From an uncultured Alphaproteobacteria bacterium (GTDB taxonomy: Bacteria > Pseudomonadota > Alphaproteobacteria > RF32 > CAG-239): DNA of 34,825 nt. Position numbers and translations under genes: made by a program. The notes under the pieces were generated by a model. That model searched no databases. It was not told where the DNA came from and saw only the letters and a program-made list of their open reading frames with translations. The stretch covers positions 1 to 34,825 of the forward strand of contig CALXLC010000011.1 in NCBI GenBank assembly GCA_944389095.1. Reading direction: 5' to 3'. Below, in pieces: positions 8,994 to 16,525 of this stretch (the first letter of the stretch is position 1; every line of letters begins with the position of its first letter).

Positions 8994-9356
8994 ATGAGTA
9001 CGCCAAGAGAATTATTTCAGAAAAGAAAAGGTCGTATCAGATCTGCTCTGAAAAAGGCTGCAAACGGAAAAATGAGATTGTCCGTTTTTCGCAGCGGAAA
9101 GCATATTTATGCTCAAATTATTGACGATGTCAAAGGCGCAACCGTTGTTTCCGCGTCAACTCTGGATAAAGAAATCAGAGACAACGTTAAAAAGTCATCG
9201 ACGGTTGAAGCTGCCAGCTATATCGGCAAAGTTGTTGCCGAACGGGCTGTCAAGTCCGGTGTCAGCGAGGTCGTTTTTGACCGCGGCGGTTATATCTATC
9301 ACGGTCGTGTCAAGGCTTTGGCTGATGCCGCTCGTGAAGCTGGTTTGAAGTTCTAA
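8994..9356 (+). CDS. rplR: 50S ribosomal protein L18
   Basis: 120 residues. L18 binds 5S rRNA together with L5 and L25. Recognised by [18 protein letters not shown], the V-V-S-A-S-T-L segment and the C-terminal [27 protein letters not shown] precedes the ATG. AAGGAG stands in the 12-base gap before rpsE. Confidence 0.97.
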   Translation: MSTPRELFQKRKGRIRSALKKAANGKMRLSVFRSGKHIYAQIIDDVKGATVVSASTLDKEIRDNVKKSSTVEAASYIGKVVAERAVKSGVSEVVFDRGGYIYHGRVKALADAAREAGLKF

Positions 9357-9368
9357 GGAGTTGATGAA

Positions 9369-9935
9369 ATGGCACAACAAGCTGCAGATCGTCGTAATAA
9401 GACAGAAAAGAAAGATGAATTGGTCGAGAGACTGGTTCATATCAACCGTGTAGCCAAAACCGTTAAAGGCGGGCGCACCATGTCCTTTGCCGCCGTCGTT
9501 GTCGTCGGTGATCAGAAGGGCCGCGTCGGTTACGGTACCGGTAAAGCTTCCGAGGTTCCGGAGGCTATTACCAAGGCTACCAATGAAGCTAAAAAGAACA
9601 TGGTTCGCATCCCGCTGCGCGAAGGCAGAACCCTGCATCATGATATTGCCGGCCGTTTCGGTGCCGGAAAGGTATATCTGAGAACGGCTCCTGCCGGTAC
9701 CGGTGTTATTGCCGGCGGCCCGATGCGCGCTATTTTTGAAGTTCTCGGTGTTCAGGACGTGGTTGCCAAATCTATGGGGTCAAACAATCCGTATAATATG
9801 ATTAAGGCGACTTTTAACGCTCTGGAAGGTATCAATTCGCCCCGCATGGTTGCTGCAAAGCGCGGTAAAAAGGTTGGCGATATTGTAAGCCGCCGCGAGA
9901 ATTCAAACGCAAAAATGGCTATTGAGGAGGCTTAA
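9369..9935 (+). CDS. rpsE: 30S ribosomal protein S5
   Basis: 188 residues, longer than the 167 of E. coli at both ends. S5 lies at the mRNA entry and helps decoding accuracy. The double-stranded RNA-binding fold starts with the [13 protein letters not shown] segment, followed by [16 protein letters not shown]. The second domain has [14 protein letters not shown]. Only two bases separate its stop from rpmD, and AGGAGG for rpmD lies within the rpsE end. Confidence 0.97.
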   Translation: MAQQAADRRNKTEKKDELVERLVHINRVAKTVKGGRTMSFAAVVVVGDQKGRVGYGTGKASEVPEAITKATNEAKKNMVRIPLREGRTLHHDIAGRFGAGKVYLRTAPAGTGVIAGGPMRAIFEVLGVQDVVAKSMGSNNPYNMIKATFNALEGINSPRMVAAKRGKKVGDIVSRRENSNAKMAIEEA

Positions 9936-9937
9936 TC

Positions 9938-10123
9938 ATGGCGACGAAGAAGACTATTAAAGTGACGCAAATCGGCAGTCCGATCGGTCGGCCGGCTGTT
10001 CAGAAAGCAACCTTAATCGGGCTGGGTCTGAACAAAATGCATAAGACTTCTGAACTGGAAGATACTCCGGCAGTTCGCGGGATGATTAAGAAGGTCAGCC
10101 ACCTCGTCCGCGTTGAAGAATAG
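9938..10123 (+). CDS. rpmD: 50S ribosomal protein L30
   Basis: 61 residues, the small bacterial type. Motifs: T-Q-I-G-S-P-I-G-R near the start, G-L-G-L-N-K-M-H in the middle and [12 protein letters not shown] at the end. Strong AGGAGG at 9926-9931. After it comes an unusual 125-base gap with a long inverted repeat before rplO, whereas most genes of the operon are 2-18 bases apart. Confidence 0.95.
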   Translation: MATKKTIKVTQIGSPIGRPAVQKATLIGLGLNKMHKTSELEDTPAVRGMIKKVSHLVRVEE

Positions 10124-10132
10124 AGGAGGAAT

Positions 10133-10213
10133 TTGTCAAAGGGTTGTTGTTCTGTTTGAGTGTTGCAGATAGCACGGATGTTTCGAAAAGGACGGCTTTT
10201 AACCCTTTGACAA
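10133..10213 (+). promoter_or_regulatory. 81-base inverted-repeat element between rpmD and rplO
   Basis: TTGTCAAAGGGTT (10133-10145) and AACCCTTTGACAA (10201-10213) are exact 13-base reverse complements around 55 bases. As RNA this would be a strong stem with a large, partly structured loop. The right arm also contains TTGACA (10207-10212), with TATAGA 13 bases or GATTTA 17 bases later. A secondary promoter, an RNA processing site, a protein-binding leader or a remnant of a small repeat are all possible. Confidence 0.75.
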
Positions 10214-10248
10214 GCCTGTTGCTAATATAGATTTAAGGTAGAAAAATC

Positions 10249-10704
10249 ATGAAACTTAATGAAATTAAAGATAATGAGGGCGCCAGAAAATCCCGTAAGC
10301 GCGTTGCCCGCGGTATCGGAAGCGGTTCCGGTAAAACTGCCGGCCACGGCCAGAAAGGACAAAAGTCCCGTTCCGGTGTTGCCATTAACGGTTTTGAAGG
10401 CGGTCAGATGCCGATTTACCGCAGATTGCCGAAACGCGGTTTTAAAAATCCGTTTGCAAAAGAGTTTGCCGTGATTAATCTGGATACCATTCAGAAGGCG
10501 ATTGATGCCGGAAAGCTGAATGCAGCCGATATCACCATTGAGTCTTTGGTTAATGCCGGTCTTATCGGCAAGACTTTGGATGGTGTTCGTCTGCTGGCTC
10601 GCGGCGCAATTACTTCCAATGTTACCATCAGCGTCAATTCGGCTTCCAAGGCTGCGGTTGCGGCTGTGGAAAAGGCCGGCGGCAAGGTAAATGTTGTCGC
10701 CTAA
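10249..10704 (+). CDS. rplO: 50S ribosomal protein L15
   Basis: 151 residues. L15 has a long N-terminal extension that threads into 23S r[24 protein letters not shown] at residues about 18-38, then [17 protein letters not shown]. The globular end is Ala/Val-rich. AAGG at 10236-10239 precedes the ATG. It stands alone between the inverted-repeat element and a terminator, and so may be a weakly separate transcription unit. Confidence 0.96.
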   Translation: MKLNEIKDNEGARKSRKRVARGIGSGSGKTAGHGQKGQKSRSGVAINGFEGGQMPIYRRLPKRGFKNPFAKEFAVINLDTIQKAIDAGKLNAADITIESLVNAGLIGKTLDGVRLLARGAITSNVTISVNSASKAAVAAVEKAGGKVNVVA

Positions 10705-10726
10705 GGCACGTTGAAACTTTTTTCTT

Positions 10727-10755
10727 AAAGGGCGGGTGAGAAACCTGCCCTTTTT
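10727..10755 (+). terminator. Terminator or attenuator between rplO and secY
   Basis: AAAGGGCGGG (10727-10736) pairs with CCTGCCCTTT (10744-10753) with one G-U pair, loop of seven, followed by a T run. Placed directly after rplO, where most bacteria continue straight into secY. Confidence 0.8.
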
Positions 10756-10953
10756 ATATTTTATGAAAAATTTTGCTTTATTGGGAGGCGCATGGGCATG
10801 TATTTTATTGTTAAATAAAAAAATCGTTTTATTAGGGTGGTGTAAATGGATAAATTAGTTGAATTAATTTTTTTTTAGTGTATTAATATCTTAGCTTAAT
10901 GGGGCTGTCCGGCCCCTCATAATTGTTTTAAATGAAATGATAAGGAAATAAAA
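10756..10953 (+). promoter_or_regulatory. Leader region of secY with two very short reading frames and a hairpin
   Basis: An AT-rich stretch of nearly 200 bases. GGGAGG at 10783-10788 stands before an 8-codon frame at 10792-10818. GGGTGGTG precedes a 10-codon frame (M-D-K-L-V-E-L-I-F-F) at 10846-10878. A hairpin GGGGC/GCCCC lies at 10901-10916. AAGGAAA precedes secY. A separate promoter is likely but no clear pair stands out. Confidence 0.35.
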
Positions 10954-12303
10954 ATGGTTTCACTTGCAGAAAAAATGGCGGCAAATCTTGATATGTCGGC
11001 CTTTGGCAAAGCTGAAGAACTGAAAAAAAGATTGTGGTTTACAATTCTGGCGCTGATTGTGTTTCGTTTAGGGACATTTATTCCACTGCCTGGAATTGAT
11101 CCGAAAATTTTAGCGGAAATCTTTGCTCGGAATTCCGGTGGTATTCTGGGAATGTTTAATATGTTTGCCGGTGGTGCTTTGGAACGTATGACGATTTTTG
11201 CATTGAATATTATGCCGTACATTTCTGCTTCCATTATCATTCAGCTGGGGCAGTCGGTTGTTCCTTCCCTTCAGGCTTTGAAAAAGGAAGGGGAGGCCGG
11301 ACACCGCAAGGTTACTCAGTACACACGTTATCTGACGGTTTTAATTACGATTATTCAGGGCTACGGAATTGCTGTCGGTTTGGAAGGAATGACCGGATCC
11401 GCCGGTTTGTCGGCAGTGATTATGCCCGGTTTCGTTTTCCGCTTTACGACAATTGTTTCTCTGGTCGGCGGAACAATGTTTATCGTCTGGTTGGGTGAGC
11501 AGATTACCAAGCGCGGTGTCGGAAACGGTTCGTCACTGATTATTACCGTCGGTATTATTGCCAATATTCCGACCGCATTGGCTCAGACTTTTGAGCTGGG
11601 ACGCGTCGGTTCAATGTCGGCCGGGGTTATTCTGATGCTGTTGGTTATGGTTTTGGCTTTGATTTATCTGATTGTTTTTGTTGAAAGAGCTCAGAGAAGA
11701 ATCGTTATCCAATATCCGAAGCGTCAGGTTATGGGGCGGATGGCAGCCAGCGAAAGTTCTCATCTGCCGCTGAAAATCAATCCGACCGGCGTTATTCCTC
11801 CGATTTTTGCCAGCTCGTTGCTGCTGTTGCCGATTACGATTGCCAATTTCAGTGCGGAAAGCGGTCCTTCCTGGGTGCAGAGCCTGAGCCAGATGCTCGG
11901 ACACGGTCAGCCGCTGTATCTGGGGTTGTATGCCTTTTTGATTGCCTTTTTTGCCTTTTTCTATACAGCGATAGTCTTCAATCCGGAAGAAACGGCGGAG
12001 AACCTGAAAAAACACGGCGGTTTTATTGCGGGTATCCGTCCCGGTAAAAATACGGCGGAATATCTTGATTATGTGATTACCCGTTTGACCGTTCTGGGGG
12101 CGGTTTATCTGGTCGGTTTGTGCATCTTGCCTGAAATTTTAATCAGCAAGCTGGCTGTGCCCTTTGTTTTGGGTGGAACAACCCTGCTTATCGTGGTTCA
12201 GGTGACGATGGATTTTGTCGGGCAGCTGCAGTCGCATCTGATTGCCTATCAGTATGAGTCTCTGATTAAAAAGGCTTCCCTTGCTCACAGGAAAAAACGC
12301 TAA
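10954..12303 (+). CDS. secY: Protein translocase subunit SecY
   Basis: 449 residues, ten membrane segments, the channel of the Sec translocon that takes proteins across or into the inner membrane. The start has the amphipathic helix E-E-L-K-K-R-L-W-F; G-T-F-I-P-L-P-G-I-D follows, and the second transmembrane helix holds M-P-Y-I-S-A-S-I-I-I-Q. The cytoplasmic loop K-R-G-V-G-N-G-S-S-L and the P-K-R-Q-V loop, which touch SecA or the ribosome, are present. Separated from rplO by 249 bases with a terminator. Its TAA overlaps the adk ATG (TAATG). Confidence 0.97.
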   Translation: MVSLAEKMAANLDMSAFGKAEELKKRLWFTILALIVFRLGTFIPLPGIDPKILAEIFARNSGGILGMFNMFAGGALERMTIFALNIMPYISASIIIQLGQSVVPSLQALKKEGEAGHRKVTQYTRYLTVLITIIQGYGIAVGLEGMTGSAGLSAVIMPGFVFRFTTIVSLVGGTMFIVWLGEQITKRGVGNGSSLIITVGIIANIPTALAQTFELGRVGSMSAGVILMLLVMVLALIYLIVFVERAQRRIVIQYPKRQVMGRMAASESSHLPLKINPTGVIPPIFASSLLLLPITIANFSAESGPSWVQSLSQMLGHGQPLYLGLYAFLIAFFAFFYTAIVFNPEETAENLKKHGGFIAGIRPGKNTAEYLDYVITRLTVLGAVYLVGLCILPEILISKLAVPFVLGGTTLLIVVQVTMDFVGQLQSHLIAYQYESLIKKASLAHRKKR

Positions 12304-12974
12304 TGAATAAAAACGGTTTGGGATTGCATATTGTTTTTACGGGGGCTCCCGGTTGCGGTAAAGGTACGCAGGCCCGGTTGCTGAAAGAACGGATTGCCAT
12401 TCCGCATTTGTCTACGGGCGAAATGCTGCGGGCAGAAGCGGCCAAAGGGACCCCGCTGGGACTTGAAATCAAGGCTCTGATTGATGACGGAAATCTGGTT
12501 CCGGATGAAATGATTATTAAAATGTTGTCGCAGCGAATCGATGAGGACGACTGTAAAAACGGTTTTATTCTGGACGGTTTTCCCAGAACCCTGCCGCAGG
12601 CGGAGGCTCTGGAGGATATGTTGTCCAAGAAGGGAATTACCCTGGATGCGGTTATTGAAATCCAGGTTCCCGATGAGATTATTATGGAGCGTATTTTGGG
12701 GCGCTATGCCTGCATGAAATGCGGTCAGGGGTATCATGATAAGTATCAAAAGCCCAAAGTTTACGGTGTTTGCGACAAATGCGGCGGAACGGATTTTTAT
12801 CGGCGAATCGATGATAACCGGGCAACGGTTCAGAATCGACTGGTTAATTACCGGGCGCTGACATATCCGACAATTCCGTATTTTGAGAAAAAAGGGTTGT
12901 TGCGCTGTGTGGACGGGACAGGTTCTATTGAAGCCGTGGCCAAAAAAATTGACGCTCTGCTGGCAGTGGCTTAG
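12303..12974 (+). CDS. adk: Adenylate kinase with zinc-type LID domain
   Basis: 223 residues. The enzyme interconverts ATP + AMP and two ADP in the cytosol. P-loop G-A-P-G-C-G-K-G-T lies at residues 14-22 (Cys where Ser or Ala is usual). The NMP-binding L-S-T-G-E-M-L-R and the D-G-F-P-R-T motif follow. The LID is the long form with four cysteines, C137, C140, C157 and C160, which fit a structural zinc site. The secY-adk order is typical of many bacteria including Alphaproteobacteria. It overlaps secY by one base and is probably co-translated. Confidence 0.96.
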   Translation: MNKNGLGLHIVFTGAPGCGKGTQARLLKERIAIPHLSTGEMLRAEAAKGTPLGLEIKALIDDGNLVPDEMIIKMLSQRIDEDDCKNGFILDGFPRTLPQAEALEDMLSKKGITLDAVIEIQVPDEIIMERILGRYACMKCGQGYHDKYQKPKVYGVCDKCGGTDFYRRIDDNRATVQNRLVNYRALTYPTIPYFEKKGLLRCVDGTGSIEAVAKKIDALLAVA

Positions 12975-13035
12975 CGCAAAAACGATAGTTTTTTGAAAAA
13001 AACGCATTTTTTCGCAATTTTTATAAAATCTGTGG

Positions 13036-13063
13036 TTGACACAACGGAATTTTAGCCTATAAT
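13036..13063 (+). promoter_or_regulatory. Consensus sigma70-type promoter upstream of rpsM
   Basis: TTGACA (13036-13041), 16-base spacer, TATAAT (13058-13063): both hexamers match the consensus exactly. Start near 13070 would give a leader of about 64 bases with a small hairpin, AAAAGT (13078-13083) with ACTTTT (13092-13097). It makes rpsM-rpsK-rpoA a separately driven unit. Confidence 0.85.
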
Positions 13064-13133
13064 CCGGCTTAATTTTGAAAAGTGGTGATCAACTTTTTGA
13101 ATGTGATAATTAATTAAATGATGGAGAGTTAAT

Positions 13134-13502
13134 TTGGCTCGTATAGCTGGTGTTAATATTCCCAGTGCCAAGAGAATCGAAGTCGCTTTGACTTATATCT
13201 ATGGCATTGGCAGAAAAACTGCTCAAGACATTTGCGCTAAATCCGGAGTTTCCGTAGACCGCCGCGTCCATGAACTGAGTGATGAGGAAGTTGCTAAAAT
13301 CCGCGATGTAATTGATCGTGACGTTGTGGTTGAAGGCGAACTGCGCCGTGAAATCGGTGTTAACATCAAAAGGTTGATGGATTTGGGCTGCTACAGAGGT
13401 TTGCGGCATCGTAAAGGTTTGCCGGTCCGCGGTCAGAGTACCAAACAAAATGCCCGTACCCGTAAAGGCAAACGCAAGACTGTTGCTAATAAGAAGAAAT
13501 AA
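13134..13502 (+). CDS. rpsM: 30S ribosomal protein S13
   Basis: 122 residues. S13 contacts P-site tRNA and forms intersubunit bridges from the 30S head. The start A-R-I-A-G-V-N-I-P fixes the first codon as TTG at 13134, with GGAGAG at 13123-13128; no ATG or GTG fits. TTG is rare for a ribosomal protein gene and should lower initiation. The helix-two-turn-helix region and the C-terminal [24 protein letters not shown] signature are present. Driven by its own consensus promoter. Confidence 0.97.
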   Translation: MARIAGVNIPSAKRIEVALTYIYGIGRKTAQDICAKSGVSVDRRVHELSDEEVAKIRDVIDRDVVVEGELRREIGVNIKRLMDLGCYRGLRHRKGLPVRGQSTKQNARTRKGKRKTVANKKK

Positions 13503-13515
13503 GGTAGGTTGTTAA

Positions 13516-13908
13516 ATGGCAAAAGCAGTATCACAACGTATTAAAAAGAAAGAAAAGAAGAATATTACGGCGGGTGTTGCCCATGTAAATTCTACTTTCA
13601 ACAATACAAGAGTTACAATTACAGACGCTCAGGGAAATACCGTTGCCTGGTCTACCGCGGGTGCGCAGGGTTTTAAAGGTTCGCGCAAATCGACTCCGTA
13701 TGCCGCTCAGGTTGCCGCTGAAGAAGCCGGCAAGAAGGCTCAGGAACATGGTATGAAGACTCTGGAAGTCGAAGTTAAAGGACCTGGTTCAGGCAGGGAA
13801 TCTGCCATCAGAGCTTTACAGGTCGTCGGGTTTACCATCACGACAATTCGGGATGTTACGCCTATTCCTCACAATGGATGCCGTTTGAGAAAAAGACGTC
13901 GCGTTTAG
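13516..13908 (+). CDS. rpsK: 30S ribosomal protein S11
   Basis: 130 residues. S11 lies on the platform and meets the mRNA near the Shine-Dalgarno helix. Signatures: [16 protein letters not shown], the [14 protein letters not shown] segment and the C-terminal [11 protein letters not shown] with the Asn-Gly that becomes isoaspartate in E. coli. Thirteen bases after rpsM. A stable hairpin separates it from rpoA. Confidence 0.97.
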   Translation: MAKAVSQRIKKKEKKNITAGVAHVNSTFNNTRVTITDAQGNTVAWSTAGAQGFKGSRKSTPYAAQVAAEEAGKKAQEHGMKTLEVEVKGPGSGRESAIRALQVVGFTITTIRDVTPIPHNGCRLRKRRRV

Positions 13909-13928
13909 TATTTTTTTAGTCTAGGATA

Positions 13929-13955
13929 GTGAGGCTTCGGCCTCACGGTCTTTTT
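13929..13955 (+). terminator. UUCG hairpin with T run between rpsK and rpoA
   Basis: GTGAGGC (13929-13935), loop TTCG (13936-13939), GCCTCAC (13940-13946), then GGTCTTTTT. A perfect 7-pair stem with the very stable UUCG loop. It looks like a partial terminator that would lower rpoA relative to ribosomal protein genes; it may instead be an mRNA stability stem. A false N-terminal extension of rpoA can be read from the GTG of this stem. Confidence 0.7.
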
Positions 13956-13997
13956 GTTTATCAATTTTGCATATGCACTAAAATAGAGGACATACCA

Positions 13998-15008
13998 GTG
14001 ATTCAAAAGAATTGGCAAGAACTTATTAAACCGACTAATTTGGAAGTTTCTGCCCTGGAAGGGGAAAACAAAGCCAAAATAGTGGTTGAACCTCTGGAAA
14101 GAGGTTTCGGCTTAACTCTGGGTAATGCGCTCAGAAGAGTATTGCTCTCCTCATTGCAGGGCGGTGCCGTTACCAGTATTAAGATTAACGGCGTGCTGCA
14201 TGAATTTTCGGTTGTTCCCGGTGTGAGAGAAGATGTTACCGACATTGTCCTGAATATTAAGGGGGTGGCGGTTGCCGTTCACAGCGAAGGTCCGAAGACC
14301 ATGTCTCTGAAAGCCGAAGGCCCGTGTGAGGTTACCGCGGCCATGATTGAGACGGGGCATGATGTTGAGATTAAAAATCCGGATTTGGTTATTTGCAATC
14401 TGGATGCCGGTGCCAAACTGAACATGGAACTGACTGTCGGAACCGGAAAGGGTTATGTTCCGGCTTCTTTGAACAAACCGGCAGACGCTCCCATCGGATT
14501 GATTGCCGTTGACGCAATTTATTCTCCGGTCCGCAAGGTTTCTTATAAAGTTGAGAATACTCGTGTCGGACAGGCAACAGACTATGACAAACTGACCATG
14601 ATTGTTGAAACGAACGGTGTTGTTTCTCCGGAGGATGCGGTTGCTTTGGCGGCCCGTATTCTGCAGGAACAGTTGAAGCCGTTTATTAACTTTGATGAGC
14701 CGGAAGCAGAGGTTGAAGCTGAAAAAGAAGAACTTCCGTTTAACCGCAACCTGCTTAAGAAAGTTGAGGAGCTTGAGTTGTCCGTTCGTTCGGCCAATTG
14801 CCTTAAGAACGACAATATTGTTTATATCGGTGACTTGGTTCAGAAGACCGAAGCCGAAATGCTCAGAACTCCGAACTTTGGTCGTAAATCTTTGAATGAG
14901 ATCAAGGAAGTTTTGGCTAAAATGGGTATTCATCTGGGGATGGATACACCGGGCTGGCCGCCTGAGAATATTGAAGAGCTTATCAAAAGAGTTGATGAGC
15001 ATTTCTAA
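13998..15008 (+). CDS. rpoA: RNA polymerase alpha subunit
   Basis: 336 residues from a GTG start at 13998, chosen because AGAGGA (13985-13990) precedes it by 7 bases and the protein then begins [12 protein letters not shown] as in Alphaproteobacteria. The N-terminal domain (about 1-235) builds the polymerase dimer: [22 protein letters not shown]. After an acidic linker the C-terminal domain (about 250-330) carries [11 protein letters not shown], which includes the arginine that contacts UP elements and activators. Followed by a strong terminator. Confidence 0.96.
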   Translation: MIQKNWQELIKPTNLEVSALEGENKAKIVVEPLERGFGLTLGNALRRVLLSSLQGGAVTSIKINGVLHEFSVVPGVREDVTDIVLNIKGVAVAVHSEGPKTMSLKAEGPCEVTAAMIETGHDVEIKNPDLVICNLDAGAKLNMELTVGTGKGYVPASLNKPADAPIGLIAVDAIYSPVRKVSYKVENTRVGQATDYDKLTMIVETNGVVSPEDAVALAARILQEQLKPFINFDEPEAEVEAEKEELPFNRNLLKKVEELELSVRSANCLKNDNIVYIGDLVQKTEAEMLRTPNFGRKSLNEIKEVLAKMGIHLGMDTPGWPPENIEELIKRVDEHF

Positions 15009-15024
15009 TCAAGGTTGACAGAAT

Positions 15025-15067
15025 AACGGGTGATTTGTGACGGAACTTATAAATCACCCGTTTTTTT
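15025..15067 (+). terminator. Strong terminator after rpoA
   Basis: AACGGGTGATTT (15025-15036) and AAATCACCCGTT (15051-15062) form a perfect 12-pair stem with a 14-base loop and a run of seven T. It separates rpoA from rplQ, which usually follow one another directly. Confidence 0.92.
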
Positions 15068-15375
15068 GTGGGCGACTATATAGGAAGCATTTTTTGTTGT
15101 TCTTAGTTTTTATCTCTAAATTTGCGTAAAGCTTTGCAATAATTTAGAAAAAAATTGCATTCGAGAAATTTTGCAGATTGTATTTTGATGAGAAATTTGC
15201 GGAAGATTTAGAAGCGTTTGGCTTATTTAAAGCTTGCATTTTGAAATCTTCTGTGTTAGAAAAGCTTCGAATTTAGTGAGACTCATGCATGAGCGCGCTG
15301 GCGAATCGCGTGGTGAGGCTCTTGTTTTTATCCGGTCTGTCCTGCAGGCCACAGAGAAAATGAAAGGAAAATGTC
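15068..15375 (+). promoter_or_regulatory. Promoter and leader region of rplQ
   Basis: About 300 bases without a gene. TTGCAT (15234-15239), 16-base spacer and TTAGAA (15256-15261) are the best promoter. The leader after it contains the self-complementary CTCATGCATGAG (15284-15295), a GC-rich GAGC...GCTC section ending in TTGTTTTT and a CCTGCAGG palindrome. Upstream, TTGC is repeated at irregular spacing in AT-rich DNA with no clear meaning. AAAGGAAAA precedes rplQ. Confidence 0.5.
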
Positions 15376-15825
15376 ATGAGACATGGAATGAAGCATCGTA
15401 AACTGAATATGGATACCAATGCCCGCAAAGCGTTGTTTTCTAATTTGACGGCGGCCGTATTGACCCATGAACAGATTAAAGTTACACTTCCGAGAGCAAA
15501 AGAACTGAGAACCTTTGTTGATAATATGATTACCCTGGGTAAAAAGGGTCAGCTTAACAACCGCAGACAGGCCCTGGCATTCCTGCGTGACAACGAAGTC
15601 GTTTCCAAACTTTTCTCTACTTTGGCAGAGCGCTATAAAAGTCGTAACGGCGGTTATACCCGTGTTTTGAAGGCCGGTTTCCGTTATGGGGACTGTGCTC
15701 CGATGGCTATCGTTGAGTTGGTTGATCGCGATGTCAATGCTAAAGGCGCTAAAGATTTGGCTCGTGTAGCCGCAGAAAAAGCCGCTGCTGCCGAAGCTGA
15801 AAAAGCTGCCGCCGAATCGAAGTAA
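15376..15825 (+). CDS. rplQ: 50S ribosomal protein L17
   Basis: 149 residues. L17 lies at the tunnel exit side of the 50S subunit. It opens [20 protein letters not shown]. The G-G-Y-T-R-V-L-K and [13 protein letters not shown] segments are diagnostic. The last 25 residues form an Ala/Glu/Lys-rich tail longer than in E. coli. It is separated from rpoA by a terminator and has its own leader, so it may be regulated alone. Confidence 0.96.
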   Translation: MRHGMKHRKLNMDTNARKALFSNLTAAVLTHEQIKVTLPRAKELRTFVDNMITLGKKGQLNNRRQALAFLRDNEVVSKLFSTLAERYKSRNGGYTRVLKAGFRYGDCAPMAIVELVDRDVNAKGAKDLARVAAEKAAAAEAEKAAAESK

Positions 15826-15844
15826 CAGAAATTATATTTTCTGA

Positions 15845-15875
15845 AAGCCGCTCTGAAAAGGGGCGGTTTTTTTTT
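15845..15875 (+). terminator. Terminator after rplQ
   Basis: AAGCCGCTC (15845-15853) pairs with GGGCGGTTT (15861-15869) with two G-U pairs; nine T follow the stem core. It ends the ribosomal region. Confidence 0.85.
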
Positions 15876-15893
15876 ATGTTTTTTATTTTTAAT

Positions 15894-15922
15894 TTGACAA
15901 ATGTATGGCTGGTTGCTAGCCT
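15894..15922 (+). promoter_or_regulatory. Possible promoter for the small gene at 15956
   Basis: Consensus TTGACA (15894-15899) with a weak -10, TAGCCT (15917-15922), at 17 bases. Located between the rplQ terminator and the next gene. Confidence 0.4.
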
Positions 15923-15955
15923 GGCGGCGTTTATTAAATTTTTTATGTTATTGTT

Positions 15956-16411
15956 ATGTTTATTTTTAGTTTTTTTAAGAAACTGCCGCTGAAAATTCTT
16001 TACAGTGACGGAAAAGTTTCTAACAGGTATTATTTCTGGAAAAAGCCGGTTGCGCTTTTGTGCTGCGGTTTAAAAATCAATTTGGTTGACAGTCCGACAA
16101 AAATGACACATTCCGATGCGCGTTGCTATGTAAAAAGACTGCAAGATGCCGGACAGAATTGGCGCTTGCCTCTTAAAGAGGAGTGGCTCAGTTTGTGCGG
16201 AAGCAGAGATGCTTTTAATGCGACGGTTGCTTTTTTGAAAAAATGCGGGGTGTCGGTGGACGAACTGAAGGAAGATTGGTACTGGACGGGAACACATTCG
16301 TCTTTGCCGGGTGAAGAAAAGTTTTATTTTATAAAAGTGTACGGCAGAGGGGCTTTTATGCCTAATTTTGAGGGATATCCTTATTGGGTGAGAATGGTTG
16401 CGGCAATTTGA
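15956..16411 (+). CDS. Small protein with an Lcl/DUF1566-like domain
   Basis: 151 residues, function unknown. The pattern M-T-H-S-D-A-R-C-Y-V-K-R-L, W-R-L-P-L-K-E-E-W-L-S-L (about residues 79-90), D-W-Y-W-T-G-T and the final Y-W-V-R-M-V-A is the order of conserved elements in Lcl/DUF1566 (formylglycine-generating-enzyme-like) domains. These are often found in surface proteins, but no clear signal peptide is visible; the N terminus (F-I-F-S-F-F-K-K) is only briefly hydrophobic. No Shine-Dalgarno sequence stands before the ATG. Flanked by terminators on both sides, so monocistronic. The domain call is by pattern and moderate. Confidence 0.65.
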   Translation: MFIFSFFKKLPLKILYSDGKVSNRYYFWKKPVALLCCGLKINLVDSPTKMTHSDARCYVKRLQDAGQNWRLPLKEEWLSLCGSRDAFNATVAFLKKCGVSVDELKEDWYWTGTHSSLPGEEKFYFIKVYGRGAFMPNFEGYPYWVRMVAAI

Positions 16412-16422
16412 GTGCAAAATCG

Positions 16423-16455
16423 GAAAAGCGAATCGAAAAGGTTCGCTTTTCTTTT
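16423..16455 (+). terminator. Terminator after the gene at 15956
   Basis: GAAAAGCGAATC (16423-16434) pairs with GGTTCGCTTTTC (16440-16451), including one G-U pair near the loop; T-rich tail TTTTG follows. Confidence 0.8.
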
Positions 16456-16461
16456 GTCAGA

Positions 16462-16490
16462 TTGACGTCGGAAACGGTTTGTGCTAAACC
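16462..16490 (+). promoter_or_regulatory. Possible promoter for the membrane protein gene
   Basis: TTGACG (16462-16467), 17-base spacer, TAAACC (16485-16490). Because this overlaps the farthest in-frame GTG at 16481, it supports the later ATG at 16526 as the true start. Confidence 0.4.
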
Positions 16491-16525
16491 TGTTTTTGAG
16501 AAGTTTAATTATTAAAATAAGAATT

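Noticed and set aside
13929..13997. N-terminal extension of rpoA from an upstream GTG
   Set aside because: It is translated from the UUCG hairpin and lacks a ribosome site; the family start and AGAGGA fit 13998.
14151..15002. 283-codon minus-strand frame
   Set aside because: Antisense shadow of rpoA.
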